64,000 nucleotides of DNA from Arthrobacter sp. AZCC_0090. GTDB lineage: Bacteria > Actinomycetota > Actinomycetes > Actinomycetales > Micrococcaceae. This document shows positions 7,173 to 15,667 of the stretch, piece after piece. The notes under the pieces are model-generated. The model was not told where the DNA came from. It did not search any database and saw only the letters and a list, made by a program, of their open reading frames with translations. A program made the position numbers and the translations under genes. The stretch spans positions 1-64,000 of the forward strand of contig NZ_JACHEE010000017.1 in the NCBI RefSeq assembly GCF_014207375.1. Direction: 5' to 3'. Each line of letters starts with the position of its first letter. The stretch's first letter is position 1.

Positions 7173-8084
7173 ATGACTGCCAGGACTGTAGGTTTTGTGG
7201 GGCTCGGGCTCATGGGCTTCCCCATGGCCGCCAATCTACTTGCCAGCGGCCGGGAAGTGACCGCTTGGAACCGTTCGGCCGAGGCACTGGCCGAATTGGA
7301 GAAGCTCGGCGGGAAACGTTCGGAATCGGTTGCCGGACTGCGCGACCAAGCCGCCATTATCTTCATGCTTCCGGATCTCTCTTATATCCAAGACGCGGCC
7401 GCGCCGCTGCTCGACTCCTGGCGTTCGGCCAGCCCGCTCCCTGGAACCACACTTGTCGTCATGAGCAGCGTGTCTCCCACGGCCGTCCAGGAATTCGGCA
7501 GAGCGGTCCATGACACCAGTGGCGGGAACGCTGTCGTCGTCGACGCCCCTGTGAGCGGCGGGACCAAAGGTGCGCAGGATGGCACGCTGGCCATCATGGT
7601 GGGAGCCGGAGAGGAAGACTTCCAACAGGTGCTTCCCGTGCTTCAGGCCATGGGCACCACGGTCCGCCGCATGGGCAACTTGGGTGCCGGTTCGCTGGCG
7701 AAGGCCTGCAACCAGCTGATCGTCGGGACCACGACGGCGGCGCTTGCGGAAGCTGCCGAACTCGCCGAGCGTTCGGGCATGGACGCTTCTGCCCTGTTCG
7801 ATGTCCTGGCCGGCGGGCTTGCCGGAAGCCGTGTATTGGAGATCGTCGGGCCACGCCTTGCAGCCAAGGACTACACGCCCACGGGTCCCGCGAAATTCAT
7901 GCACAAGGACCTCAATTTCGTGCTCGAAAGCGCCGAGGCGGCCGGTGCCGCCGTCCCGATGGCGACTGCCGGCGTCGAACTCTACCGCGAACTGATTGAT
8001 CAGGGCCTTGGCGACCAGGACCTCGCCGTTGTCCGCCAGGCCATCGCCAACCTCAGCGACTCTTCCCTAAGCCCTTTGAACTAA
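7173..8084 (+). CDS. NAD(P)-dependent beta-hydroxyacid dehydrogenase (2-hydroxy-3-oxopropionate reductase-like)
   Basis: A 303-residue member of the 6-phosphogluconate / 3-hydroxyisobutyrate dehydrogenase superfamily. It has the dinucleotide motif GLGLMG at 10-15, the substrate loop DAPVSGG at 124-130, and the catalytic Lys in SLAKACNQLIVG (K177, with N180). This family reduces tartronate semialdehyde or oxidises related 3-hydroxyacids. ATG 7173 is preferred over GTG 7161, which overlaps the likely ribosome-binding stretch AAGTGAGG. It opens an apparent operon with the SDR (14-base gap) and the idonate dehydrogenase gene. The exact substrate is not determined. Confidence 0.9.
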   Translation: MTARTVGFVGLGLMGFPMAANLLASGREVTAWNRSAEALAELEKLGGKRSESVAGLRDQAAIIFMLPDLSYIQDAAAPLLDSWRSASPLPGTTLVVMSSVSPTAVQEFGRAVHDTSGGNAVVVDAPVSGGTKGAQDGTLAIMVGAGEEDFQQVLPVLQAMGTTVRRMGNLGAGSLAKACNQLIVGTTTAALAEAAELAERSGMDASALFDVLAGGLAGSRVLEIVGPRLAAKDYTPTGPAKFMHKDLNFVLESAEAAGAAVPMATAGVELYRELIDQGLGDQDLAVVRQAIANLSDSSLSPLN

Positions 8085-8098
8085 GTAAGGAAACAACT

Positions 8099-8869
8099 AT
8101 GAGTGGACTCTTTGATCTCACCGGGCGCGTTGCGCTCGTTACGGGATCCAGCCGCGGCATCGGCAACGCGCTGGCCCGCGGATTGGCCGACGCCGGTGCC
8201 ACGATCGTCCTCAACGGCATCAACGCCGAACGGCTCAAGGACGCCGAAGCCGCCATGGCTGCGGACTTCGGACCCGGCCGCGTCCACAGCTGCGCGTTCG
8301 ACGTCACCAGCGATTCCGAAGCAGCCCGCGGCGTTGCCTGGGTCGAAGAGAATGTCGGCCCTCTCGAAATCCTCGTCAACAATGCGGGCATCCAGCACCG
8401 CGTCCCCATGCTCGACCTCGATGTGAAGGACTGGGACCGGGTCATCACCACCGACCTCACGAGCGCTTTCCTGGTCGGTCGTGAAGCTGCACGCCACATG
8501 ATCCCGCGAGGCCGCGGCAAGATCATCAACATCTGCTCGGTGCAGACGGACCTGGCGCGTCCCACGATCGCGCCCTATGTCGCCGCCAAGGGTGGCCTGC
8601 GCAACCTCACGCGCGCCATGACCGCTGAATGGGCTGCCTCGGGCCTGCAGATCAACGGCATTGCCCCTGGTTACATCCACACTGAAATGACCCAGAACCT
8701 CGTGGACGATCCCGACTTCAACACGTGGATACTTGGCCGCACGCCGGCCCACCGATGGGGCACCGTGGAGGATCTCGCCGGTCCTGCGGTGTGGCTTGCC
8801 TCGGAGGCGTCCAATTTCGTCAACGGCCAGACGATCTTCGTCGACGGCGGAATGACGGTGGTCGTCTAA
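8099..8869 (+). CDS. SDR oxidoreductase, gluconate 5-dehydrogenase-like
   Basis: A 256-residue classical short-chain dehydrogenase. The cofactor motif TGSSRGIG is at 15-22, NNAG at 94-97, and the catalytic residues are S147, Y160 and K164 (YVAAK). The opening LFDLTGRVALVTGSSRGIG and the ending VNGQTIFVDGGMTVVV resemble IdnO-type enzymes, which reduce 5-keto-D-gluconate to D-gluconate. ATG 8099 follows TAAGGAAACAACT. Its stop overlaps the ATG of the adjacent L-idonate-5-dehydrogenase-like gene, whose product would supply 5-ketogluconate, and this makes the assignment more likely. Confidence 0.88.
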   Translation: MSGLFDLTGRVALVTGSSRGIGNALARGLADAGATIVLNGINAERLKDAEAAMAADFGPGRVHSCAFDVTSDSEAARGVAWVEENVGPLEILVNNAGIQHRVPMLDLDVKDWDRVITTDLTSAFLVGREAARHMIPRGRGKIINICSVQTDLARPTIAPYVAAKGGLRNLTRAMTAEWAASGLQINGIAPGYIHTEMTQNLVDDPDFNTWILGRTPAHRWGTVEDLAGPAVWLASEASNFVNGQTIFVDGGMTVVV

Positions 8870-9942
8870 TGAGCAATATCCAGCACGCTGGCTTTCAGCT
8901 TCCCCGGACTTCGCCCGCCGTCGTTGCCCATGCGGCCGGCGACCTTCGCATTGAGGACATAACCCTCAGCGCACCGGCTCCTAACCAGGCCGTCGTCGAG
9001 ATCGCCTACGGTGGCATCTGCGGCTCGGACCTGCACTACTGGCTTCACGGTGCGGCCGGCGAGTCCATCCTCAAGGCGCCACTGGTACTCGGCCACGAAA
9101 TCGTCGGCACCGTGGTCCAACAGGCCGCCGATGGCAGCGGCCCGGCAACCGGAACCGCCGTTGCCGTCCACCCGGCAAGCCCTGCCCCTGGTGCCGCCAA
9201 ATATCCTGAAGACCGTCCCAACCTTTCCCCCGGCTGCACCTACCTCGGCAGTGCAGCACGTTTCCCACACACGGACGGCGCCTTCAGCCGCTACGCCACC
9301 CTGCCGTCCCGCATGCTCCGGGCCCTTCCGGCCACGCTGGACTTGCGCACGGCGGCGCTTGTGGAGCCGGCCAGCGTTGCCTGGCACGCCGTCGCCCGCG
9401 CCGGGGATGTGGCCGGAAAGACGGCGCTGGTGATCGGAAGCGGTCCGATCGGCGCGCTGGCAGTCGCTGTGCTCAAGCGTGCGGGGGCAACCCGGATCGT
9501 GGCCGTCGACATGCACGACAAGCCGCTTGAGATCGCCCGTGCAGTGGGTGCGGACGAGCTCCTGAAGGGCGATGACGCCGACGCGATCGCAGCGGTGGAG
9601 GCCGACGTCGTCATCGAGTCCTCCGGCAGCCACTTCGGACTGGCATCCGCAATCAAGGGCGCCGTCCGTGGTGGCAAGGTGGTCATGGTCGGGCTGCTGC
9701 CCTCGGGTCCGCAGCCGGTCTTCATTTCGCTGGCCATCACCCGCGAGCTCGAACTGCTCGGTTCTTTCCGTTTCAACAACGAAATTGACGAGGTCATTGC
9801 GGCGCTCGCGGACGGCTCGCTCTACGTGGATCCGGTGGTGACCCACGAATTCACGCTGGACCGCGGTCTGGAGGCCTTCGAGGTAGCCAGGAACTCGGCC
9901 GAATCCGGGAAGGTCCTGCTGAACTTCCAACCTGTGGCCTAG
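8869..9942 (+). CDS. L-idonate 5-dehydrogenase-like zinc-type alcohol dehydrogenase
   Basis: A 357-residue medium-chain dehydrogenase that would oxidise L-idonate to 5-ketogluconate. Catalytic-zinc region: C51 in GGICGSDLHYW, H76-E77 in LGHEIVG, and LVEPASVAWHAV. The NAD motif is GSGPIG (190-195). The segment YLGSAARFPHTDGAFSRY is characteristic of idonate dehydrogenases. The usual structural-zinc lobe with four cysteines is degenerate: the stretch from about 105 to 123 keeps only C123. ATG 8869 overlaps the stop of the SDR gene. The name fits the operon, but related polyol dehydrogenases cannot be excluded. Confidence 0.87.
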   Translation: MSNIQHAGFQLPRTSPAVVAHAAGDLRIEDITLSAPAPNQAVVEIAYGGICGSDLHYWLHGAAGESILKAPLVLGHEIVGTVVQQAADGSGPATGTAVAVHPASPAPGAAKYPEDRPNLSPGCTYLGSAARFPHTDGAFSRYATLPSRMLRALPATLDLRTAALVEPASVAWHAVARAGDVAGKTALVIGSGPIGALAVAVLKRAGATRIVAVDMHDKPLEIARAVGADELLKGDDADAIAAVEADVVIESSGSHFGLASAIKGAVRGGKVVMVGLLPSGPQPVFISLAITRELELLGSFRFNNEIDEVIAALADGSLYVDPVVTHEFTLDRGLEAFEVARNSAESGKVLLNFQPVA

Positions 9943-9952
9943 GCTCTCAGGC

Positions 9953-9994
9953 AGTCGAGCGGCGCCGGCGAGCAGCCGTCAGCGCCGCTCGACT
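9953..9994. terminator. Bidirectional hairpin between the idonate dehydrogenase gene and gntR
   Basis: Perfect 13-base arms (AGTCGAGCGGCGC at 9953-9965 and its complement at 9982-9994) enclose a 16-base loop between convergent genes. The right arm includes the last codons of gntR. No T-run is seen. Confidence 0.65.
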
Positions 9995-10719
9995 GGAACA
10001 AAAACCCGAGGCTGGCCTTCCCAGCTGGGCGACAAGTCCGCGATGGTCTCCCGCATGATGTTGGACGAGGCATCGCGGGCTTTGTCGCCGTCTCCGTCGC
10101 TGATGCCCTGGGCCACATCCACATGCCATTGCAAGGCCGCTTCCTTCGGGTGTTCGGGCATGAGCCCGTGGACCGTCCGGCCGGTCAGGGTCTCCGTAAC
10201 CTGACCGATCAGGTTCGCGAACATCTCATTGCCGGAACCGGACAGCACCAGCGCGTGAAAGCGGATGTCCAGGTCCAGGAAGGTGGGCATGTCGCCTGCA
10301 CGGCCTGCCTCACGCATGGCCAGGGAGATTTTCAACAGCTCACTTCGCAGTGACTCCGGAGCGTTTTCCGCGGCCAGTTCCGCGGCTACGGGCTCGACGG
10401 CGGAGCGGAGTTCGGCGAGGGAGCGCAACTGTGCGCCGCGGCCTTCTCCGGCCAGCCGCCAGCGGATGACCAGCGGATCGAAGGGATTCCAGCGGTGCGC
10501 GGGGAGGACCCGGATGCCAACACGCTTGATGGTTTCCACCAGTCCCAGAGACTGCAGTACCCTGACGGCCTCACGTACCACCGACCGCGACACTTTGAGC
10601 TCCTCCTCAAGGTGCTCAGCCAACATGACGTGACCGGTGGGGAGCTTACCGCCGACGATCCGGGTACCCAGGTGCTCGACAGCGCGGTAGTGGAGACTGG
10701 TTGACATAGTCGTAAGCAT
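9979..10719 (-). CDS. FadR-subfamily GntR transcriptional regulator
   Basis: A 246-residue regulator with an N-terminal winged helix (about 10-75; LAEHLEEELKVSRSVVREAV then LVETIKRVGIRVLP) and a C-terminal FCD ligand-binding domain (LDIRFHALVLSGSGNEM; LQWHVDVAQGISDGD), whose Asp and His residues probably bind a metal. FCD regulators often sense carboxylic acids such as gluconate. ATG 10719 and ATG 10707 are both possible. It is divergent from gnd and convergent with the idonate dehydrogenase gene, so a role as a gluconate-responsive repressor of gnd or the idonate genes is a reasonable inference. Confidence 0.9.
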   Translation of the reverse strand: MLTTMSTSLHYRAVEHLGTRIVGGKLPTGHVMLAEHLEEELKVSRSVVREAVRVLQSLGLVETIKRVGIRVLPAHRWNPFDPLVIRWRLAGEGRGAQLRSLAELRSAVEPVAAELAAENAPESLRSELLKISLAMREAGRAGDMPTFLDLDIRFHALVLSGSGNEMFANLIGQVTETLTGRTVHGLMPEHPKEAALQWHVDVAQGISDGDGDKARDASSNIMRETIADLSPSWEGQPRVFVPVERR

Positions 10720-10809
10720 AGTGGCGTTGACCGCCCCGCCACCGGAAGCCCGAGCGCCGGCGAACTCCCCAGAGGGCGAGCTCGCAACATAGACTCTTTT
10801 GTGACGCGG

Positions 10810-10860
10810 ACGTTTCCAAAACGTGGGCGCAACTTTCCCAGACGTGGTCCGAATACGTAT
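10810..10860. promoter_or_regulatory. Palindromes in the gntR-gnd intergenic region
   Basis: ACGTTT-CCA-AAACGT (10810-10824) and ATACGTAT (10853-10860) are perfect small palindromes in the 221-base divergent region. They are candidate operators for the GntR protein or a LacI-type regulator. No experimentally known consensus was matched. Confidence 0.35.
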
Positions 10861-10940
10861 GGTTTATTCCAGCTACTGCTCTAGAAAGCGTTTCCTCGCT
10901 CCTAGCAGGACTCAATGCACAAGAATGAATTGGAGTTTTG

Positions 10941-12377
10941 ATGTCAGCACACATCGGTGTCACCGGCCTCGCGGTGATGGGCGCCAATCTGGCCCGCAAC
11001 CTGGCCCGCAACGGCTTCACCGTTGCCCTCCACAACCGCTCCGTCGAAAAGACCGACGCCCTGCTGGCCAAGCACGGCACGGACGGCGACTTCATCCGCA
11101 CGGAAACCCTCCAGGAACTCGTGGACTCCCTGGAGAAGCCCCGCCGCGTCCTGATCATGGTGAAGGCCGGCAAGCCGGTTGACGCCGTCATCGACCAGCT
11201 CGTTCCCTTGCTGGAGCCCGGTGACATCGTGATCGACGCCGGCAACTCGCACTACGAGGACACCCGCCGCCGCGAATCCGCACTGGCCGAGAAGGACCTG
11301 CACTTCGTGGGCGTCGGCGTTTCCGGCGGCGAAGAGGGCGCCCTCAATGGACCCTCCATCATGCCCGGTGGTTCCAAGGAGTCCTACGAGGCTCTGGGCC
11401 CGCTGCTCGAAAAGATCTCCGCCAAGGTTGACGGCCAGCCCTGCTGCGCGTGGATCGGCACCGACGGCGCCGGACACTTCGTCAAGATGGTCCACAACGG
11501 CATCGAATACGCCGACATGCAGGTCATCGGCGAAGCCTTCGATCTCCTTCGCTCCGGCGCCGGAATCGAGCCGGCCGAGCAGTCCAAGATCTTCGCCGAA
11601 TGGAACAAGGGCGAACTCGCTTCCTTCCTGATCGAAATCTCCGCCGAGGTCCTGGGCCACGTCGACGCCAAGACCGGCAAGCCGTTCGTCGACGTCGTCG
11701 TGGACGCGGCCGGCCAGAAGGGCACCGGCCGCTGGACGGTCATCTCCGCCCTCGAGCTCGGTTCACCGGTTTCGGGCATCGCGGAATCCGTCTTCGCACG
11801 CGCCCTGTCTTCGCAGGCGGAACAGCGGAAGCTGGGCCAGGAGCTCCTCGCCGGCGAGGAAATCGCCGTCGACGTTCCAGAGAACTTCGTCGAGGACGTC
11901 CGCCAGGCGCTTTACGCGTCCAAGCTGGTTTCCTACGCCCAGGGCCTGGACATGCTGACCTCGGCCGCCAAGGAGTACGGCTGGGACCTCAAGCTCGATG
12001 AAATCGCTTCGCTGTGGCGCGGCGGCTGCATCATCCGCGCGGAGTTGCTCAAGGAAATCACCAACGCCTACGCAGCAGAGGAGAAGCCGGCCAACCTGCT
12101 GTTCGCTCCGGCCTTCACCAAGGCAATCGCGGGCGCCCTGCCGGCATGGCGCCGAGTGGTGGCAACCGCGGTCCAGCTGGGCATCCCGGTTCCCGTGTTC
12201 TCCTCCTCGCTGGCCTACTACGACGGACTGCGCCGCAAGCGCCTCGCCGCAGCAGTCATCCAGGGACAGCGCGACCTCTTCGGCGCGCACACCTACGGCC
12301 GAGTTGACACAGAAGGCACCTTCCACACCCTGTGGGGCGAAGACAAGTCCGAGATCTCGGCAGTCGACACGCACTAG
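10941..12377 (+). CDS. gnd: 6-phosphogluconate dehydrogenase, decarboxylating
   Basis: A 478-residue enzyme that converts 6-phosphogluconate to ribulose 5-phosphate with NADP. The dinucleotide motif GLAVMG is at 9-14, the substrate loop GVSGGEEGALNGPSIMPGG at about 126-144, and the catalytic Lys is K182 in HFVKMVHNGIEY. The C-terminus GRVDTEGTFHTLW is typical of the long, NADP-dependent type. ATG 10941 follows TGGAG; the TTG just before it is in frame but less likely. It lies beside gluconate and idonate genes, which fits entry of gluconate carbon into the pentose phosphate pathway. Confidence 0.97.
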   Translation: MSAHIGVTGLAVMGANLARNLARNGFTVALHNRSVEKTDALLAKHGTDGDFIRTETLQELVDSLEKPRRVLIMVKAGKPVDAVIDQLVPLLEPGDIVIDAGNSHYEDTRRRESALAEKDLHFVGVGVSGGEEGALNGPSIMPGGSKESYEALGPLLEKISAKVDGQPCCAWIGTDGAGHFVKMVHNGIEYADMQVIGEAFDLLRSGAGIEPAEQSKIFAEWNKGELASFLIEISAEVLGHVDAKTGKPFVDVVVDAAGQKGTGRWTVISALELGSPVSGIAESVFARALSSQAEQRKLGQELLAGEEIAVDVPENFVEDVRQALYASKLVSYAQGLDMLTSAAKEYGWDLKLDEIASLWRGGCIIRAELLKEITNAYAAEEKPANLLFAPAFTKAIAGALPAWRRVVATAVQLGIPVPVFSSSLAYYDGLRRKRLAAAVIQGQRDLFGAHTYGRVDTEGTFHTLWGEDKSEISAVDTH

Positions 12378-12426
12378 GGACCTGCTGCCCCACTCGTGGG
12401 CCCAGACTGACCCTGCTGCCCGAGTC

Positions 12427-12468
12427 AAAGGCCGGCACTTCCGCGTTACTGTGGAGGCGCCGGCCTTT
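12427..12468 (+). terminator. Terminator after gnd
   Basis: Outer arms AAAGGCCGGC (12427-12436) and its complement (12459-12468) enclose further pairing; the descending arm ends in TTT. It lies 50 bases after the gnd stop. Confidence 0.8.
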
Positions 12469-12521
12469 GCCGTAGGTACGTCCTGAAGGAAAACACCACC
12501 CGCCGCACGAGGGAGCAGTCC

Positions 12522-13355
12522 ATGCCGCAACGCGTCGCATTCGTCACAGGGGCGTCAACCGGAATCGGGTTTGAAGCCGCCATCAAGCTCAGCAAAGCAG
12601 GGATGGTGGTGTATGCGGGGGCGCGGAGGGTCGAGAAGATGGAGCCCCTCAAAGCCCAGGGGATCAAGGTGTTGTCCCTGGACGTCACCGTCGAAGAATC
12701 GATGAAGGCCGCCGTAGACCTTGTCTTGGCCGAACAGGGGCGGATCGACGTACTGGTCAACAACGCCGGATACGGGTCCTACGGCTCGTTGGAAGAGGTA
12801 CCGCTCGACGAGGGCCGGCGCCAATTCGAGGTCAACGTCTTCGGTCTCGCCCGTATGTGCCAACTGGCGATTCCGGCGATGCGTGCCGCGGGTTCGGGCA
12901 GGATCATCAACGTGTCCTCGATCGGCGGCAAGATGTATGAACCCTTGGGCGCTTGGTACCACGCAACCAAGTTCGCCGTCGAGGGCCTCAGCGACTCGCT
13001 GCGGCTCGAGCTGAAGCCGCATGGCATCGACGTCGCAATCATCGAGCCCGCCGGAACCGACACGGAATGGGGCACCATCGCAGGGGAGAGCCTGCTGACG
13101 GTGTCCGGACAGGGACCCTATCGGGACCAGGCGGGCGTCGTCGCGGCCGCTTTGGCATCGACGTCGGGAACAGCGCTGTCGACGCACCCGCGCACCGTGG
13201 CAGGTGCTATTATGCATGCTGCAACCGCGCGACGGCCCAGGACCCGCTACCCGGTGGGTAGGGGAGCCTGGACCATCCTGACGTTGCGGAGGGTCCTTCC
13301 GGACCGGGCCTTCGACACCGTGTTTTGGAACGCCTACAAGCGCTTCGCTGCCTAG
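12522..13355 (+). CDS. SDR family oxidoreductase
   Basis: A 277-residue classical short-chain dehydrogenase with TGASTGIG near residue 9, NNAGYGSYG, and YHATK as the active-site Tyr/Lys. The C-terminal extension after about residue 200 (ARRPRTRYPVGRGAW) is typical of SDRs annotated as ketoreductases or retinol-dehydrogenase-like. The substrate is unknown. ATG 12522 lies after a GGGAGC stretch. Its stop overlaps the stop of cysE by 4 bases on the opposite strand. Confidence 0.88.
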   Translation: MPQRVAFVTGASTGIGFEAAIKLSKAGMVVYAGARRVEKMEPLKAQGIKVLSLDVTVEESMKAAVDLVLAEQGRIDVLVNNAGYGSYGSLEEVPLDEGRRQFEVNVFGLARMCQLAIPAMRAAGSGRIINVSSIGGKMYEPLGAWYHATKFAVEGLSDSLRLELKPHGIDVAIIEPAGTDTEWGTIAGESLLTVSGQGPYRDQAGVVAAALASTSGTALSTHPRTVAGAIMHAATARRPRTRYPVGRGAWTILTLRRVLPDRAFDTVFWNAYKRFAA

Positions 13356-13936
13356 ATCCGGTATTCGATGTAGTACTCGGCCGGGTCGACGGCCGGTTTG
13401 GTTTCGCTCTTGGCATCGCGGTGCCGCCACGTTGCGGGAACGCCGGTGATGATCGACTCGGGCGGTGCGTCTTTGACCACGACGGCGTTGGCGCCTACGG
13501 CACTGTCCGCGCCGATGGTGATCGGGCCAAGGACCTTCGCTCCGGCTCCGATGGTGACCCGATCTCCGATGGTGGGATGACGCTTGACTTTGGCCAGCGA
13601 GCGGCCGCCCAGCGTCACACCGTGGTAGATCATGACGTCTTCGCCGATCTCCGCTGTCTCACCGATCACCACACCCATGCCGTGGTCGATGAAGAACCTC
13701 CGGCCGATGGTCGCGCCTGGATGGATCTCGATTCCGGTCAGGAACCGGGCAAGTTGCGAAATGAGCCTTGCCGGAAAGCGCAGCTCAGGGTTCTGCCACA
13801 GTTTGTGCGTCAAGCGGTGCGCCCAGATGGCATGCAGCCCGGAGTATGCAAAAAAGTTCTCAAAGGAGCCTCGGGCCGCCGGGTCATGCGACCGGGCGGC
13901 CTCGAGGTCCTCCATAAGTCTTGCGAAGAAGCTCAC
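13352..13936 (-). CDS. cysE: Serine O-acetyltransferase
   Basis: A 194-residue short CysE/EpsC-type enzyme that acetylates serine with acetyl-CoA, the first step of cysteine synthesis. The N-terminal helical part (ARLMEDLEAARSHDPAARGS; GLHAIWAHRL) is followed by hexapeptide repeats of a left-handed beta-helix (IHPGATIGRRFFIDHGMGVVIG; IGAGAKVLGPITIGADSAVGA). Catalytic residues are expected in the DHGMG and YHGVTLGG segments. It lies 50 bases downstream of cysK on the same strand, so the two form a cysteine operon. Confidence 0.96.
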   Translation of the reverse strand: MSFFARLMEDLEAARSHDPAARGSFENFFAYSGLHAIWAHRLTHKLWQNPELRFPARLISQLARFLTGIEIHPGATIGRRFFIDHGMGVVIGETAEIGEDVMIYHGVTLGGRSLAKVKRHPTIGDRVTIGAGAKVLGPITIGADSAVGANAVVVKDAPPESIITGVPATWRHRDAKSETKPAVDPAEYYIEYRI

Positions 13937-13986
13937 AAAGACCTTTCTACAGGAAATGAAAGAAGGCGGTTGCGCAGGGTCTGCAA

Positions 13987-14922
13987 TCAGCCGCGAATAT
14001 CGTCAAAAAGCACGGTGGAGATGTAACGTTCGCCGAAGTCGGGAACGATCGCCACGATGAGCTTGTCCTTGTTCTCGGGACGCTTCGCGAGCTCCAGGGC
14101 ACCCCAGACGGCTGCGCCGGCCGAGATGCCGCCGAGGATGCCTTCCTTCGTGCCGAGGGCGCGGGCGGTGGCCACGGAGTCCTCCAGAGTTGCGTCGAGA
14201 ACCTCGTCGTAGACGTTGGTGTCCAGGATTTCCGGGATGAAGTTCGCGCCAAGGCCCTGGATCTTGTGCGGGCCAGGGGCGCCGCCGTTCAGGATGGGGG
14301 AGTCCTTGGGCTCGACGGCCACGATCTGGATCTCCGGCTTGCGCTCCTTCAGGACCTGCCCGACGCCGGTGATGGTGCCGCCCGTGCCGACTCCGCCGAC
14401 GAAGATGTCCACGCCGCCGTCGGTGTCGGCCCAGATTTCCTCAGCCGTGGTGGTGCGGTGGATCTCCGGGTTTGCCTCGTTGGCGAACTGCTGGGCCCAG
14501 ACGGAGTTCTCTGTGTTGGCGACAATCTCTTGGGCCTTTTCGACGGCGCCGCGCATGCCTTCAGAGCCGGGAGTCAGGACAATCTCAGCACCGTAGGCGC
14601 GCAGCATGACACGGCGCTCGGTGGACATGGTTTCCGGCATTGTCAGGATGACCTTGTAACCGCGCGCCGCGCCAACCAGGGCCAGCGCGATGCCGGTGTT
14701 GCCCGACGTTCCCTCGACGATGGTGCCGCCCGGCTTCAGCGCACCAGATTTCTCGGCGGCGTCGATGATGGCGACACCGATACGGTCCTTGACGCTATTG
14801 GCGGGGTTGTAGAACTCCAGCTTCACGGCAACCGTGGCGTCCAAGCCTTCAGTGAGCCTGTTCAAGCGGACCAGGGGGGTTCCGCCGATGAGCTGGGTGA
14901 CGTCGTCGTAGATCCGTGCCAT
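13987..14922 (-). CDS. cysK: Cysteine synthase A (O-acetylserine sulfhydrylase)
   Basis: A 311-residue PLP enzyme that makes cysteine from O-acetylserine and sulfide. The PLP lysine is K45 in NPANSVKDRIG; the substrate loop GTSGNT is at 71-76, and the phosphate-binding glycine loop GGVGTGGTITG and GISAGAA follow. The length and the start MARIYDDVTQLIGGTPLVRL match actinobacterial CysK. It is first in a cysK-cysE operon, so both enzymes of the cysteine synthase complex would be made together. Confidence 0.97.
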   Translation of the reverse strand: MARIYDDVTQLIGGTPLVRLNRLTEGLDATVAVKLEFYNPANSVKDRIGVAIIDAAEKSGALKPGGTIVEGTSGNTGIALALVGAARGYKVILTMPETMSTERRVMLRAYGAEIVLTPGSEGMRGAVEKAQEIVANTENSVWAQQFANEANPEIHRTTTAEEIWADTDGGVDIFVGGVGTGGTITGVGQVLKERKPEIQIVAVEPKDSPILNGGAPGPHKIQGLGANFIPEILDTNVYDEVLDATLEDSVATARALGTKEGILGGISAGAAVWGALELAKRPENKDKLIVAIVPDFGERYISTVLFDDIRG

Positions 14923-14997
14923 GTAATCATGCCTATTCTCTGAATTCGCTGAAATAGCTACTGCTGAGGTCAGCCTAACGAGCGGTGCTACACGCTG

Positions 14998-15522
14998 CTA
15001 CGCGCGGAGCCACGAAGAGTAATATTTCCGGGCCTTGGCGAGCTTGGGGTTGATGATCACCTGGCAATAGCCTTGCTCCGGGAACTTGGCGTAGTAGTCC
15101 TGGTGGATGGACTCGGCTTCGTAGAATTCCGGCAGCCTGCTGACCTCGGTCACAATCGGCTTGGACCACAATTCCTGGTTCCGGAGGATGGCTTCCTCGA
15201 AGAGGATCTTTTCTTCGGTCGTGGTGTAGAACATCGAGGAACGGTACTGGGTTCCGACGTCGTAGCCCTGTCGGTTGAGAGTGGTGGGATCGTGCAGGGC
15301 GAAGAACATGTCCAGGATGACCTCCGGCGGGATAACGTCCTCATCGAAAGTCACGGCGACGACCTCTGCGTGGCCCGTCATGCCGGAGCAGACATCGTAA
15401 TAGTCGGGGTTGCGGATGTGCCCTCCTGTGTATCCGGAAACCACGGAGCTGACTCCCTTGGTCTTCTGATAGACAGCATCAAGGCACCAGAAGCAGCCTC
15501 CGCCAAGCACAAAAGTTTTCAT
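14998..15522 (-). CDS. msrA: Peptide-methionine (S)-S-oxide reductase
   Basis: A 174-residue MsrA that repairs oxidised methionine. The active-site motif GGGCFWC puts the catalytic cysteine at C10 and a second at C13. GYTGGHIRNPDYYDVCSGMTGHAEVV and YDVGTQYRS are conserved family blocks. ATG 15522 starts MKTFVLGGGCFWC; the longer frame to 15564 adds residues outside the family. It is divergent from the NIF3 gene, with a perfect inverted repeat between them. Confidence 0.96.
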   Translation of the reverse strand: MKTFVLGGGCFWCLDAVYQKTKGVSSVVSGYTGGHIRNPDYYDVCSGMTGHAEVVAVTFDEDVIPPEVILDMFFALHDPTTLNRQGYDVGTQYRSSMFYTTTEEKILFEEAILRNQELWSKPIVTEVSRLPEFYEAESIHQDYYAKFPEQGYCQVIINPKLAKARKYYSSWLRA

Positions 15523-15575
15523 GATCTCTTCAATGGCCGGGAGTCCTGGATGATTCCCGCACAACCTTACGGGAG

Positions 15576-15599
15576 TGTGACGGCGCAGACGCCGTCACA
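15576..15599. repeat. Perfect inverted repeat between msrA and the NIF3 gene
   Basis: TGTGACGGCG (15576-15585) and its exact complement (15590-15599) surround a 4-base loop in the divergent region. It may be an operator for msrA or an mRNA hairpin; neither can be decided from sequence. Confidence 0.6.
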
Positions 15600-15667
15600 G
15601 GCAGCAATCTCAGACAGTCCGGTTGCGCAAGCGCGTCATGGCCACGAAATGCGCAAGAATGTAGTGC

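Noticed and set aside
10941..12377. Gluconate operon including a gluconokinase
   Set aside because: I looked for a gluconokinase near gnd and the idonate genes; none is present in the window, so the phosphorylation step is not annotated.
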